Both the position numbers and the translations under genes were made by a program. The notes below the pieces were generated by a model. The model did no database searches, was not told the DNA's origin, and saw only the letters and a program-made list of their open reading frames with translations. This document shows positions 1-14,757 of a DNA stretch of 64,000 nt, piece by piece. Positions within the stretch are counted from its first letter, which is position 1; each line of letters opens with the position of its first letter. The stretch comes from Coprinus comatus (taxonomy: Eukaryota; Basidiomycota; Agaricomycetes; Agaricales; Agaricaceae), in assembly GCA_034638255.1 (NCBI GenBank), contig JAWPGT010000005.1:62001-126000 (forward strand), in the 5' to 3' direction.

Positions 1-3000
1 GGAGAGGAAATTGTTTATCCTCGTAATCTCAGCGACCAATCCAGAGCTAGCAAACATTCCAAGCAATCTCTCCCTACGCGTATGGATCCTTCCCATGTCC
101 TCGACGAAACACCACTCCAGGCTCGTTTGACCGACCGTTCTATCGTGTCAGATGGCATCATAACGTCACCTCCGAGCTCTTTCACACCCGCTCGCCGTGC
201 AAAAAAGCGTACCTCTGACGAATTTGAAATGGATCAACATGGCTCTCTGGTTTCTAAACGCGTGGGCGCAGCTTCAACTGCCAAGGATCAAGTTAGTGAG
301 GATAAAATGGCATCCGCACGCAAACATCGGAGTCTCAATGCTAGTACATCTTCCCCCATCTCCCCTCGAGATGGCAAATCCAGCAGCCGTCGCCGTGAAA
401 GTCTAGGTATTTCCATCAGCGGGGCAGCCAAACTAATCTCGTCCGCGAAGGCACCAGATCGTCACTCTAGACAGCTTTCTGGCGGCTCGGTATCCTCTTC
501 CCTTGCTGACAATACTCATGCACGACGTGTCCAAACAACTGATTTTTCCCACTTACCTCCATCTCCAGCCTCTTCATCGATCCAGCACTTTCTAAAGCAA
601 TCAACCAGCATATCGCATACACCTCCCCCAAGTAGTCTCTCCAAGGATAACCTCTCGCAACATACGTCACCAAATGTAGCACATTCATTACTTCGAGGCA
701 CTCAAGAAGCATGGTCCCCTCTTGATGATCAGGCTACTGCTGAGGCACTGCGTAAACTAGACGGCTTGTCAGGCAAGACTGCTAGGGCTCGTGCGAGTGT
801 GGGAAGCTTTGGTCGCGTGTCGAACTCTAGTCGGCCTGGTACACCACCTAGTAAAACCGGAAGTCAATGGGAAGGAATTACTCTGAGTATGTCAAGTCAA
901 AGCGAACAAGTGGAACTGGTACTGGTAGTGAGAAAGAATCCAAGGAATCAAGTCACAAGAATCCTATCGTTTCTGTTGACCCGGAAGGTTCGGAAGTGTT
1001 CCCTGAAGACCAAGTACAGCGGCTACCTCAAGACAAGACTCCGAGAAAGGCCAGTGCCCGGATGAGTTTCACTCCTAAAAGAGGATCTACTTCATCAAAC
1101 TATGCTAGCACGCCAACCACCAGTTCTAGAGATTCTGCTTCAATGTCAACTGGTACTAGCCTTACTTCTGTGTCAGGCGCCTCTGGTCGACACTCGATTG
1201 GCAAAGCAAGGCGGAATAGTGCAGGCAGTGATATATCCAGCGTCCACTCAAGCGATACCAAGGACCGTGTAGCTTCCATCAATGTTATTGGTGATGGGAG
1301 CGATGATGCCTCTGTTCCCCCTGTTCCTCCGCTACCTAAAGATCTTTCTTCTTACCCATACCGTTCTCCTCCCCCGACTTCTTCTAGTTTATCTTTCCCT
1401 TCATTTTCAGGTGGTGAGGAATCACATCGACGACCCAGCAACGATGGGAATATAGATCGTACAACATCCCTAGAAGTTCCACCGCTTCATAGACATATGG
1501 GTTCTTATGGGCAACAACAAAGCCAACAGCATACTGCTGGGTATACAAGTACCGACTCCGCTCCGGTGATTCCAAAAACACCTTCCAAGAAATGGAGCTT
1601 TTCAAATGCTTTAAATTTGCGTCTTTCTAGCTCTCCTTCAAGCTCAAAATCGAGCTTTGCCTTGAGTCCCCGGGCAGTCAGTTTTGGTCAACACCTTCGC
1701 AAATCTGCTTCCAAAGAAAAGAGTTCTTCAAAATCTCCGTGGTCGCCCAAGCAACCTGATGCTATGACGTCTGCGGGATCCTTGACTTCTATGTCATCGT
1801 TGAGCTCTACGCAAATGTCCGGTTTGCAAGCTAACACTTCTAAAACGCCGGATCGGGGTCTAAGCCGACCTGGAACTGGGTCAAGTGTCAGTACCAGTCA
1901 CACGACCTCTGCGTTATCCGCACCTCCAACAGGTCCACTTAGCCCATCTTCGTCCATTCGAAGAGCGCAATCCAAAAGACTGACACCTTCTGCCATACCC
2001 TTTTTCAGGAGATCGTCTTCCCAATCCATGCAAGTAGCACCCGCACTTCCTGGTTCCTCCTCACCCACGCATCTAACCACTCCTCGGTCCAAAAATAGCG
2101 TTTCTCCCTCTCGCGACTTCACTTCCTTGTCTACATCTGTTCCAGGCTCGACATCAAAGAAATCATCTGTACTGAGTTTAGGTTTTCCGTCATTGTTGAA
2201 GTCATCTTCGCGCAGAAGCCTCCACGGAGATGCCAAGGATAGTGCCAAAGATAAATCTGACAAGGAAGCTGAGAAGGCGAAAGCTAAAGCAGAAAAAGAA
2301 CGGAAGAAAGATGAAAAAGATAGGAGCGAGAGCCGAATTTCGCTGATGATAAGGAAACGAGGGAAAGTAAGTTTTCTTGTCCCTCTTAGCTCCATTGTTA
2401 ACTCACCATCGCCTAAAGACGCTATCTTCTACTGACGCAAGGAAACCAAAGTCCGAAGTGGCCTTGCCTCCCATGCAAATATCAGCTATCGAACCGGCTA
2501 CTGCCCAACGAGTTGCCAAACTTAAATCCTCAATTTCATCCAATTCAGCGTCTACGCCTATTACGAATAGAACACCGTCATCGTCGTCCCGAATCACTGC
2601 GCAGACGATCAGTTCTTTGCAAAAACAATCTGATTCCTCGCTACGGAGCCGCAATCAATTACCTACGATCGCCGGGTCTCCTTCAGTTGGGACTACATCT
2701 GGAAACTCTCACAACACTAAAGAGAACAGGGACCCTCCTCTTTCCGCGTTTAGTGTTAATTCAGGTTTACCAAAAGAAACGCCAACAAAGATACCCCGCA
2801 TCTCGGGTGCTACGTCAGCTGTTCCTTCTCCGCCTCTTAAATTTTCATCATCTACAACACGGCGTGCTAGTGGACTTGCACCGTCTTCCGCTAATCCTTC
2901 TCCAACTAGTTTGCCTACGAATGAATTTGGTGTCATTGACGATGATGGATCCACTCCTAAAGGATCTTTTATTCGTGCATCGCCCTCGACAACATCACGA

Positions 3001-5128
3001 TTGCCTCGTCAAGCAGCTGCAAACTTGGCTAATGGAAGTATTCTTCATAGAAAGTCCAATCGCGATTCCATGTCTTTTATTGGTCTTCGGAAACCGTCCT
3101 CTGGCTCTGTTGCTTCTTTGTCGACACCTGCAGCCAACGTGGAACAGTCGACATCATCTCACAGATTTTCCGCGCTATCGCCTTCAAAGGGACTGAAGCT
3201 TCTAGGTCCAAAGCCCAGCCTCCGTTCATCGACGAGTTCTCAATCAGGTCAACAAGCTAGAGCTTCACCATCCTCTAGTCGGCAATCGCCGTCTACACCT
3301 TCACCTGTTCCCAGCACCGTCGATGAAGAAGAATTTTTGGGAGATGAGGAAATGATGAATTATATCAAACGTCAACAGGCGAAGAGGCTGGCTGCTGGTG
3401 CTACTCAAGAAGAACTTGATGAAATGTTGAAGTTCCCTGAACCTATTGCCCCTATTGTACCTTCGTCTCCTGAATGTAAGTATTTTCCTCCTTCACCTCC
3501 GTGCATACACTAAAAAGTTTCCAGCTGTTTTGCGAGAACAGGGTCACTCTCTTTCGGAGTTCGAGAAAACCGAAATCCGCAACTATCCTTCGGTGTACTA
3601 CGTTGGTACCAACAGTAAGAAGAAAATGGCTACTCAGGATAATAGCACCAATAATTACGGTTATGACGATGAGAGAGGGGACTATCTGGTTATAAATCAT
3701 GATCACTTGGCTTACCGATACGAAGTGATTGATACACTTGGGAAAGGCTCGTTTGGCCAAGTACTCCGCTGTCGCGACCATTGCACCGGAGAATCAGTGG
3801 CAATCAAGATCATCCGGAATAAGAAGCGTTTCCATCATCAAGCTCTTGTTGAGATAAAGATACTCGACAATCTTCGCAAATGGGTCAGTCGATTTGTTTC
3901 ATTGGCATACCCCATCATACTCATTAAGATTATGTAGGATTCGGAGGAAAAGCATCATGTCATTAAAATGAATGATCACTTTTACTTCCGGAATCATCTT
4001 TGCATTGCAATGGAACTGCTAAGCATTAACTTATATGAGCTCATCAAAGCTAATGGATTCGTTGGTTTCACGACTTCGTTGATTCGTCGTTTTACTACAC
4101 AGATGCTCCTGTCCCTCATGTTGATGCGTCATCATCGCATCGTTCATTGCGACCTGAAGCCAGAGGTAGGTTGTGTTTGTTGATCTGCCGGTCCCGTTTC
4201 TCATTTTTCTTGTAGAATGTTCTCTTAAAACACCCAGCAAAAAGCGCGATCAAGGTTATCGATTTTGGTAGTAGTTGTTTAGAACATGAGAAAAGTATGT
4301 CACAAGCATATCCACAAGGAGTTTAGCTGACCAGTGGACTACCCGGTACAGTTTATACCTACATCCAAAGTCGATTTTATCGGTCTCCCGAGGTCATTCT
4401 CGGAATGAACTACCATATGGCCATTGATATGTGGAGTTTGGGTTGTATTCTGGCAGAGCTTTACACTGGATACCCCATCTTTCCGGGAGAAAACGAACAA
4501 GAACAGTTGCTGTGCATCATGGAAGTATTAGGTATACCTGACAAGGATTTTGTCAATCGCAGTTCACGTAAAAAACTTTTCTTCGGTGTGTCCTTTTTAC
4601 ATAGACCCTCTCCCTTAAATCCTAACAATTGTTGTAGACACCAATGGTGCTCCACGGATTGTTCAAAATTCAAAGGGTCGACGACGTCGGCCAGGGTCAC
4701 GAACACTCGCCCAGGCTCTCAAGTGCAATGATGAAGAGTTTGTTGACTTCATTGCCAAGTGTCTAGTCTGGGATCCCGAACGACGTATGAAACCTCAGGC
4801 TGCTATGCGGCATCCATTTGTATTAGCAGGAAAGCGTAAACAGAACATAACGACAAGCAGTCGGACCACCTCTTCGTCAACTAGCGGAACACGCTCAAAA
4901 CAAGTGACAGATACCCCGAAGAAGTCGATGATCAGTGCACCTACACCACTTACTGCAAGATCGTCGAGGACGATAGTCAATGCTATGCCGAGTACTCCCA
5001 GTACTACACATGCTTCCACCCTCGGATCAAGTTCTCGATCATATCGTGCCTCCCAGTCTCAAAGCATCTCGTCCTCATATCACTCGAGTAGAACTTTGAG
5101 CGGATACGTTGGTACAACACCGAAATAA
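1..5128 (+). CDS. pom1: DYRK-family protein kinase, Pom1-like (5' end outside window)
   Basis: Dual-specificity tyrosine-regulated kinase. The catalytic domain begins near 3720 with the glycine loop GKGSFGQV and the ATP lysine in VAIKII. It follows with catalytic HCDLKPEN (DYRK-type Cys instead of Arg), DFGSSC, and the activation loop [14 protein letters not shown] with the YxY pair that DYRKs autophosphorylate. The DYRK-homology box lies just upstream. A very long Ser/Pro-rich, low-complexity N-terminal region precedes it, as in S. pombe Pom1, a polarity and cell-size kinase. The frame is open from base 1 through the first ATG at 82, so the true start probably lies before the window. Introns: 2367-2418, 3476-3524, 3884-3937, 4166-4215, 4295-4351, 4586-4637. 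The frame changes between about 850 and 930 without a convincing intron (see findings). The family call is firm; the Pom1 orthology is inferred. Confidence 0.9.
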
Positions 5129-5336
5129 ATTTCTGCTAGTAATCTTTTATCTTTTGTCTACTGCCATGATACCTGGGGTTTCTGCTGTGCATCGCTTCAG
5201 CATTTGTCGTATAATAATATTGAGCATCACGTATTTGTCAATTTGCATTTCATAATTGAAGGAAGGGGTATTACTAAAAACATGCATGATTAAATTGAGA
5301 TACACTAAAAGATACAAAGGGTAAAAGGAAAAAGGC

Positions 5337-6403
5337 TTATATAGTGGAATCTCCAGCCTCGTCTAAGCATCGTAGCTTGAGGAAAACGTCAACACCTCCG
5401 CCTTGATCTCGTACTCGAATAGAAAAGTAGTGTTCGTGGTGTAGATTGGGTTGAGACAAAGTAATAATAACTGGTGGTAGACGTTTGACGGGAGAAGTAC
5501 CATAGATTTTATAGTGATGTTCTACAGTCGCCCGGAAAGAGTTTTTGAGGATTTCAGTGAGGATGTATTCAAGATGCACCGGAACATATCTAGTCATATA
5601 GGATCAGTAGAGAAATGGAATACGGGCAAAGGGACTGACGACTCACGGAAATACCGCACCCACATCACCGTCAACAACAACGTTTGGACTTGAGCCTAGA
5701 GTTGCCTCGCAGAGCTCGGAGACAAAGGAGCCACACATGCTGATCATCTTTGCGGGGGAACATTGAGAGTCGACAACGCCTACATAACTGTCAATGTCCA
5801 CGGCCTCAGACAATGCTTTAGACAGTGTGATATGTTGCTCTGCGATGAGTCTAACGGAGATTCTGTTGCGGATTGCGCCGTCGAGGAAGCTGCTTATCTG
5901 GGTTGGAGACATGTATTTGGAGCATTCCTGGAAGCTGGGTGGCGGATTAGTGGACTCCAGGTGATGAGAGAAGGCAAGTACCCCTTGGCCATGGTTGGGA
6001 TATCATGGGTGTGTTTCTGGACGAGGTCTGCGAGTTGGTGAACGAACTGGTCGTTCTGAGCGGTGGTTGTGACAGGAGGATGTGTGGCGAGCCAGGTAAA
6101 GCTGTCCTTGTATGCAGTGAGGGACTTTGCAATGTATGGGTTTGTGCCGACAATAAAAGGCAAAGCCTCGAGAGACCGAACGCGGGTTGCCAGCCTCCGG
6201 GGAAGCTCCGCAAGAGTGTATGAGACTGAGGCGAGGACCGAGTCAGGAGAGACAGGTCTGCCAAAGGAGAGCAGCTGGGACAGGTTGATGGGACGAGGAG
6301 GACTGCCCGCATATTTGTTCAGCAGCTCAGCAAGCTCGCCAGAATGGCCCTGGGCTCTGTGGTGCAAGGTGCGGAGGGAAAGCATCAAATCATTATTACA
6401 CAT
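5337..6403 (-). CDS. Mitochondrial pyruvate dehydrogenase kinase, internally deleted
   Basis: PDK/BCKDK-family kinase of the GHKL fold, which phosphorylates and inactivates the mitochondrial pyruvate (or branched-chain) dehydrogenase E1. Exons 5982-6403, 5647-5934 and 5337-5589 join to 320 codons. The N-terminal start MLSLRTLHHRAQ resembles a presequence, so the second ATG at 6385 is also possible. Family landmarks are INLSQLLSFGR, the regulatory helix FLDGAIRNRISVRLIAEQH, the N box EILKNSFRATVE and the G1 box RVRDQGGG. G1 is followed at once by VDVFLKLRCLDEAG, which looks like the normal extreme C-terminus. The ATP lid and the G2 box (GYGLP) are therefore missing, making the protein roughly 90-120 residues shorter than usual. 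As read it should not bind ATP properly. It starts only 10 nt after the RPT1 stop codon on the same strand. Confidence 0.85.
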
Positions 6404-6413
6404 CCTATCTACT

Positions 6414-8351
<1,938 letters not shown>

Positions 8352-8422
8352 TGTCAAGTGTGTTTGTTGTGGATGGTAGTTGAAGTCAATAAGTGTTAAT
8401 TGCCCATTACGCGTTCATCGGT

Positions 8423-8428
8423 CACGTG
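8423..8428. promoter_or_regulatory. CACGTG E-box in the RPT1/VMA1 divergent promoter
   Basis: Palindromic CACGTG (context GTCACGTGGC) in the 141 bp between two divergent start codons. It matches the core site of bHLH factors such as Cbf1 or USF. The same hexamer recurs in five other divergent promoters of this window. A regulatory role is inferred from position only. Confidence 0.45.
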
Positions 8429-8492
8429 GCTCTCATGCACCAATTTCGGATCTGCATGAGCTGCTGTCACTCTTTATCTCATATTACACATT

Positions 8493-10870
8493 ATGGCAGG
8501 CGCCCTCCAGAATGCCAAACGGGACCTTCGCAAGATTCGCGACGAAGACCACGAGAGCAGATTTGGCCAAGTATATGGCGTATCAGGCCCTGTTGTCATC
8601 GCAGAGAACATGATCGGTGCAGCCATGTACGAGCTGGTCCGTGTTGGCCATGACGAGCTCGTAGGAGGTATGTGTTGCATCCAACCATACTGTATGACCC
8701 CATTAAAGGCAAACATAGAGGTCATCCGTATCGAGGGCGACAAAGCAACCATCCAAGTATACGAGGAAACATCTGGTGTCACCGTTGGTGATCCGGTACT
8801 CAGGACAGGGAAACCGCTCAGTGTTGAACTCGGACCTGGTAAACTGATATTTCTTCCACAAAAAGATTTGTATCTTATATATGCAATAGGTCTCATGGGT
8901 AACATTGTTGATGGTATTCAACGCCCGCTCAAGGCAGGTGGAAGTAATAAGATCTCCAGCTCCTATGGCTGACGCAGTTCGCAGTCCATCCAACAACTCT
9001 CAAAGTCCATCTATATTCCCCGAGGAATCAATACCGATGCCCTTGACCGTTCATTGGAATGGGACTTCAAACCCGTCAATTTCAAAGTAAATATTTCAAG
9101 GCTTGTGTACACAGCTGCCGCTCAATCATCTTGCATCAGGTTGGCGATCATATCTCAGGAGGTGATATTTTCGGCAGTGTATATGAGAACTCCCTAGTCA
9201 ATGACCACAAGATCATGCTTTCACCACGAGCTTTGGGAGTCGTCTCTTATCTTGCAGAACCAGGAAGTTATGCTGTTGACGTATGTATCCACATCCATCT
9301 TTGTGCCATCTAGATTAATCTAACAATCCCATCAGGATGTGGTTCTAGAAACCGAATTTGAAGGGAAGACAACAAAGCATACCATGATGCAACTTTGGCC
9401 TGTACGAGCGCCTCGACCTGTTGCAGAAAAGTTAACCGCGGATTATCCTCTTCTGACCGGTCAACGTGTTCTCGATGCACTCTTCCCGTCCGTATCTTTC
9501 CGCTTGCCAAATGATTACGTACCATTCAATTGTCAAACAGCTGTGTACAAGGTGGAACAACTGCCATTCCAGGGGCCTTTGGTTGCGGAAAAACCGTCAT
9601 CTCACAGGCAATCTCCAAATTCTCAAACAGCGATATTATTGTATATGTTGGGTGCGGTGAACGTGGAAACGAGGTACGCCACCTCCAATTTATAACCAAC
9701 ACTATTCTTACCCTCCAGCTTTAGATGGCTGAAGTTCTTATGGAGGTCAGTTGCTTCTAATATTCTTATCCTCTTGACCTGATGAACTTTTGTAATTTAG
9801 TTCCCCGAGCTAACTATGGAAGTTGGTGATCGTCAAGAGCCTATAATGAAACGCACCACCCTCGTCGCAAACACCTCTAACATGCCTGTCGCTGCTCGTG
9901 AGGCTTCTATTTATACCGGCATTACGCTCTCGGAGTACTTCCGTGATCAAGGTTCTAATGTTGCTATGATGGCTGACTCAACTTCTCGATGGGCTGAGGC
10001 TCTGCGTGAAATTTCTGGCCGTTTGGCCGAAATGCCTGCCGACTCTGGTTATCCCGCATACCTTGGTACTAAACTTGCCAGCTTCTATGAGAGGACTGGC
10101 AAAGTTGTTTGCTTGGGTAATCCTGTTCGCCAAGGAACTGTGTCTATCGTCGGAGCGTATGTTTCTCTTATTCTTCTACGCGTCTTTATGACCTAATTAC
10201 TACTACAGTGTTTCCCCTCCTGGCGGTGATTTCTCTGATCCCGTCACAGCTGCAACTCTCAGTATTGTTCAGGTCTTCTGGGGTCTGGATAAAAAGCTCG
10301 CTCAACGGAAACATTTCCCATCTGTTAACTGGAACCTTTCATACTCCAAATACACCAAGGTACTCGAACCCTATTACGAGCGTGAAGAGCCCGGTTTCGT
10401 CGAGCTTCGCACCAAGACTAAGGAAATATTGCAAAAGGAGGATGATTTGGCAGAAATTGTACAGTTGGTCGGAAAGAGCGCATTGGGTGAAAACGACAAG
10501 ATCACACTCGAGGTTGCCAGAATGTTGAAAGATGATTTCTTGCAACAGAATGGTATGAGCGAATACGATCGATACTGCCCTTTCTACAAGACGAGTGCCA
10601 TGTTGAGGAACTTTGTGGCATATCACGATGCTGCAACCAAGGCTGTATCACAGCACGATCTCACCTTTGCAAAGATCAAGGACTCGACCGGGGATCTCAT
10701 GTTCAAACTGTCGCAGATGAAGTTTGAGGTACGATAAAATCCCTGAATAAGAAATCCAAAGCTAATTTGTGTTTCGTTAGTCACCATCGCAGGGGAAAGA
10801 GGTCGTTAAGAAAAGTCTGGATGCAATTTACAGCGAAATCCAGGACAAGTTCAGACAGATTATAGAGTAA
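8493..10870 (+). CDS. VMA1: V-type proton ATPase catalytic subunit A
   Basis: Catalytic A subunit of the V1 sector of the vacuolar proton pump. Eleven exons: 8493-8667, 8719-8838, 8890-8933, 8985-9086, 9140-9280, 9336-9487, 9541-9673, 9725-9745, 9801-10156, 10209-10728, 10781-10870. They give 617 codons, the canonical length. The P-loop GAFGCGKT, the GER loop and the signature [12 protein letters not shown] region are intact. The sequence runs directly through [10 protein letters not shown], the site where yeast carries the VDE intein, so no intein is present. Intron 3 (8934-8984) only restores the frame if its donor is GC (AAG|GCAGGT). Exon 8 is a 21-nt micro-exon. The other V1 gene in the window, VMA13, lies 30 kb away, so there is no operon-like clustering. 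Confidence 0.97.
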
Positions 10871-11076
10871 AAGCATTTATGATTGGGACTCTTTCGCCTT
10901 CTTGCATATACGTACTTTGATCCAAGGTGATGAATGGATTCCAGCTTCCAATACAATTGTGATGTAATTAATTAACACTGGATGACGTCGTCAAGTGGTC
11001 ATATTGGAGGCGCATATATCTAGTCCAAGCGTATATAAACCACAGTTCTCATGTTCATCCCCTCTCAGACTTTCCA

Positions 11077-12820
11077 ATGCGACCTCTCTTGTTTATCGCT
11101 CTTCTTGGCTTCGCCGTTGCTGCACCCGCCCATAACCAAGGGGCGGGTCTAAACTTCTTGGACACAGAACAACGCTCTTTCTCCACCCTACTCGACCAAA
11201 CAAAGGCAACAATCATGAAGGATTTCTTTCCTCAAGACAAAAAGTACAATGAAAAGACCATCTGGGAGATTCTCAGCAATGACTCCGAGTGTGTGGTCAA
11301 ACTGCCTGCGATGCATATGCGTTTTAACTTGACATTAGCTTCACGAAGCTCACCAAGGCCATTGAGTTTGCAGATGCCGTTCATTATTTTGATGACAAAA
11401 ATGCAGAGTAAGCGCATTCTACCCCTCTAATTTCAGTATTTATGTCGATATTCTTCCTTCCCTAAGTTACACCTTTTTTGCTACTCCAGATTGGGCACTA
11501 CCCCACCCGCACCATGGGTGTGATGATGTGTATTTGCTTGACGACATTAATTCAACGGATGCCTCTATCATTGCGGTCGCACAGAGATGCCATTGGGATG
11601 ATGTCATGGTCACTGCTCAAGAAATTGAAAACCCCCTTAGCAAGGAAAACTATAGGAAAGAGCGCCTTAAAAGGATTCTGAAGCATTTGGTGCGGGCGAT
11701 ATTGGCGTATCAAACTTTGCCGGAACGACACAGTATATATTCTCTGGGAAGAAACTCTACACATACAACCAAGCTGGTCATTCCTGGCATCCTGGATGGG
11801 CAGGCCTTACGAGTAGCAGTCCAACAAACTCTACTCCCACCGTCTACAATTTTAAATTATTATTCACGAGTAGTCTATCACGATGTGAAAGCATCCAATG
11901 GTTAGTCTTTTCTTTATGTGGTGCGAAGGTTCGTTGCAACTATTAATACATGCCGGGGTATACAGGTATCATCCACGTCGTCAATCACCCTATCCTACCT
12001 CCTCTCTCTGCCTTCCAAACTTTATTCATGTTACCTCATCACTTCTCGCATCTGGTAATTTGTTCACATTATACAGTCCAATAATCGGCTCACAGAAATC
12101 AATCAGACATCAGCCATCCAATATGTTGGTCTCACCGATAAGGTTGACCTTCGATTCCGTTGCCCTGATCAGAGCGATGACAAGTATAATGATTGCAACA
12201 GGCTTGGGCTCGAAGGAACTTCAACACTCACACTATTGGCACCTATGAATTCAGCATTCGATCATTTACCCGCAAAACTTAAGTTCTTCTTGTTTTCACC
12301 TTTGGGTCACCGCGTGTTACGAAAACTCTTGGAATATCATATCGTCCCGGAACTTGTGGTCCACAGTGGTATGTTGCTTTTTTCAAAGGTTGACATTCAT
12401 CAACCTTACCTCTGACTAGACTATCAATACAACAAGTCAGCATCAATCGATGTAAACGCGCAAAAATTATATCTTGATTATTCGTCTGGTGAAAAACTTG
12501 TTGATGAGCACCTGGCGCTACCAACGTTGCTCCATAATCATAGCGTCCATATTCACATTAAAAGGACTCAATTTACGCTTCCTGTGATTGGGCCTCAGAA
12601 ACCTACCTTTATCAAAACTATGGTCGCAGCAAACCAGCAAGAAGTTATCGTTCATGATGTGGTTGCTAGTAACGGTGCTATTCATATTATAGATCATTTA
12701 CTGAATCCTCGGTATCACCGCAAGGAAGCTAATGAAAATCGTATACACGAGGATAAAGCATACGAAACTTTATGGGAGGATTGGGAGGAGTGGTTATTGG
12801 AGTGGGCAGAGTCCAGTTAA
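11077..12820 (+). CDS. Secreted fasciclin (FAS1) domain protein
   Basis: Begins with a signal peptide (MRPLLFIALLGFAVAAPA). Exons 11077-11288, 11339-11407, 11467-11900, 11966-12054, 12107-12368 and 12420-12820 sum to 488 codons. Two FAS1-like units can be seen. One ends with VVYHDVKASNGIIHVVN and the second with VIVHDVVASNGAIHIIDH, which is the H2-box pattern of fasciclin domains. LTLLAPMNSAFDHL and YTFFATPDWAL match the H1 boxes. FAS1 proteins act in cell adhesion or at the cell wall. There is no C-terminal hydrophobic tail, so it is probably soluble or wall-associated rather than GPI-anchored. The acidic, Trp-rich C-terminus (WEDWEEWLLEW) is unusual. The exact ligand is unknown. Confidence 0.85.
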
Positions 12821-12915
12821 AATAGATCATTGATGTACAAGGAAAGAAAGTATGTGTAGTCAATAGTAACGGTAGATCAGGTAATTCGAAAGTAAATGTA
12901 TTTTATCCAAAGAGT

Positions 12916-14757
12916 TCATGTTTCATTAGCAATTTGTTTTCTCCGGTCTGCCTTCCTAACCAGCCGCCTATGAGAACGTGTTTGTAGGTGACTTTCCCAT
13001 TGCATGCCTTGTTGTATCATGACCGGACGTGCCTCATCAACTGTGCACACTGTGCAAACTACTTTCTTACAAGCCTCAAGGATAGATATTGGCCTTGAGT
13101 TGTGACTCTTGAGTATATTTTACGACACCGCATTCGGAGAAGAGAAACGTACGTTACGTCTGTCTTCTTAACTGATAGCATTTGTTGTGCCTTCTCAGAT
13201 AGGGTATGGGCCTCAGGTAGTTCCTCTTCATTAAGAAAATCTAAGGCGTAATCCTCAAGTAGCCATCACGTTACGGGTACATATAACATACCTTCCATTA
13301 ACTTGATACCAGGAGCCTGTACGTGGTTTATCCAGTGATCACCGGTTTCTAAAGAATTTGAGCTATTGTTGTTTGTGTTGTGGTATAGGCTTTACTCACC
13401 CGTTGCATCAAGCAAGAATAGAGGGGTCATGAGCTGGCTTTGATTAGCGCACACAACTGGCAATAATTTGTTGCGGATCCAAGACACTTGTCGTTTCGCA
13501 TATTGTCTCGTTGAGAGCTTCATCCTATCAAGGGCTTCGGAGAATTCGGTTACCTCAGGCCCCTGGTTCTGGTTGGACAAGTAATAATGGAACTCCTTAT
13601 AACCTACAAGAGAAAAATCAGTTCTCGATAAATGTGGACCACGAGGAAGCTACTTGCCAATAGCTTGGTAAATTCCATGTGTATAGTCGGCATCGTCCAC
13701 CTCTTCGGACGACTCTTCTGAAGCGATTTTTCGGAGGGTGTGAATTTCATCTACAAGTCCCATCTGTGAATAGTCTACGAGAGAAGGATTGTGCCATCAG
13801 AGATTTTCGTACCTCTAGCATTCTATCGACACGATCGTACAAACGCTTCTCTAATATTGATGGCTCGGCGTACAGCCAATAGAATAGTGTTTGGTACCTG
13901 AAACGTTCCGTCATCAGTCTTGTGGATTCACAGTTTGTCGTTCATGTGGCAGACCTAGGTTCACTGGACATACTCCGTGAGTTTTGTTCGGCCACAATAT
14001 CACTGGCTTTCTTCCCTGTATCTTGAATAATCTTCAAACTACGCAAGACTTTACGTGTATCCCTCCAGTGCCATCGGGACGCCATGACGGGATCGAGAGC
14101 GTTTAACAAAGTGTGCAACTTGAATGAGGCATCAGGATCTGTTTTGGCTGAGGGCGGGAATTCAGGCAACGCAAAGAAAAGGTTTCGTAGTTCATCATCC
14201 AAATCAACAATATCATCCAATGGCTTGGGGTGTTGTTGGGGCGTTGAAGGATCTTGGAGTTGGGGTGGACCAATCAATCTGTCGGCAAAAACAAGGTGTT
14301 GGATCCAGTATGATGTTCCGCCAACAACAATGGGTATTTCGCCACTTTCATGAGCCTTATTGATCTACAGAAGAGATGGAGGTCAACCGAATGTTGTGGG
14401 AGGAGTTGTGAATGCAAAACCCGCCAGCTTTATAGCGTCTTGAACCCACTGACCGATCACATATTGTTCCCCGGGTTTTTTGAAATCCATGAGCAGATGC
14501 TCAACACCTTTACGTTCTTCCATTGGCATTTTATTTGTGATAACATTCAATCCTTCGTATACTTGCATCGAATCAGCATTGATAATCTTGGCTCCGCGCC
14601 ATCCATGTTTGAACCCCCCTTGTTTTATTCGCAAGGCAAGTTGCACGGCAAAGTCGGATTTTCCAACGCCAGTGGTCCCACAGATTGCGATTAGTGGTCG
14701 TAACGACATTGGTTGTTGGCTTTGAGAGAACGAAGTTGATGGATGACGACAGTTCAT
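12916..14757 (-). CDS. MOD5: tRNA isopentenyltransferase (dimethylallyltransferase)
   Basis: Transfers a dimethylallyl group to the N6 of A37 in a subset of tRNAs (i6A37), as Mod5/Tit1/MiaA do. Exons 14425-14757, 13955-14364, 13813-13897, 13658-13763, 13400-13603, 13292-13348, 13158-13240 and 12916-13107 give 489 codons. Motifs are the P-loop GTTGVGKS, NADSMQVYEGL, EHLLMD and IVVGGTSYWIQ. A C-terminal C-x2-C/H-x5-H zinc finger, found in eukaryotic but not bacterial members, is intact (CTVC and HLQTRSH). Two introns only work as GC-AG: 13604-13657 has the classic donor GCAAGT and 14365-14424 has the poorer GCGGGT. The start at 14757 gives a short N-terminal extension; an internal Met before LRPLIAICG could separate nuclear/cytosolic from mitochondrial forms, as in yeast. 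Confidence 0.94.

Noticed and set aside
2512..3196. 227-codon open frame overlapping the kinase gene
   Set aside because: It lies in another frame of a Ser/Pro-rich exon, is Leu/Arg-rich without motifs, and crosses no splice signals. It is a shadow of the real frame.
9541..9673. Possible intein (VDE homing element) in VMA1
   Set aside because: The coding sequence runs uninterrupted through the yeast insertion site [10 protein letters not shown], and the total length is the intein-free 617 codons.
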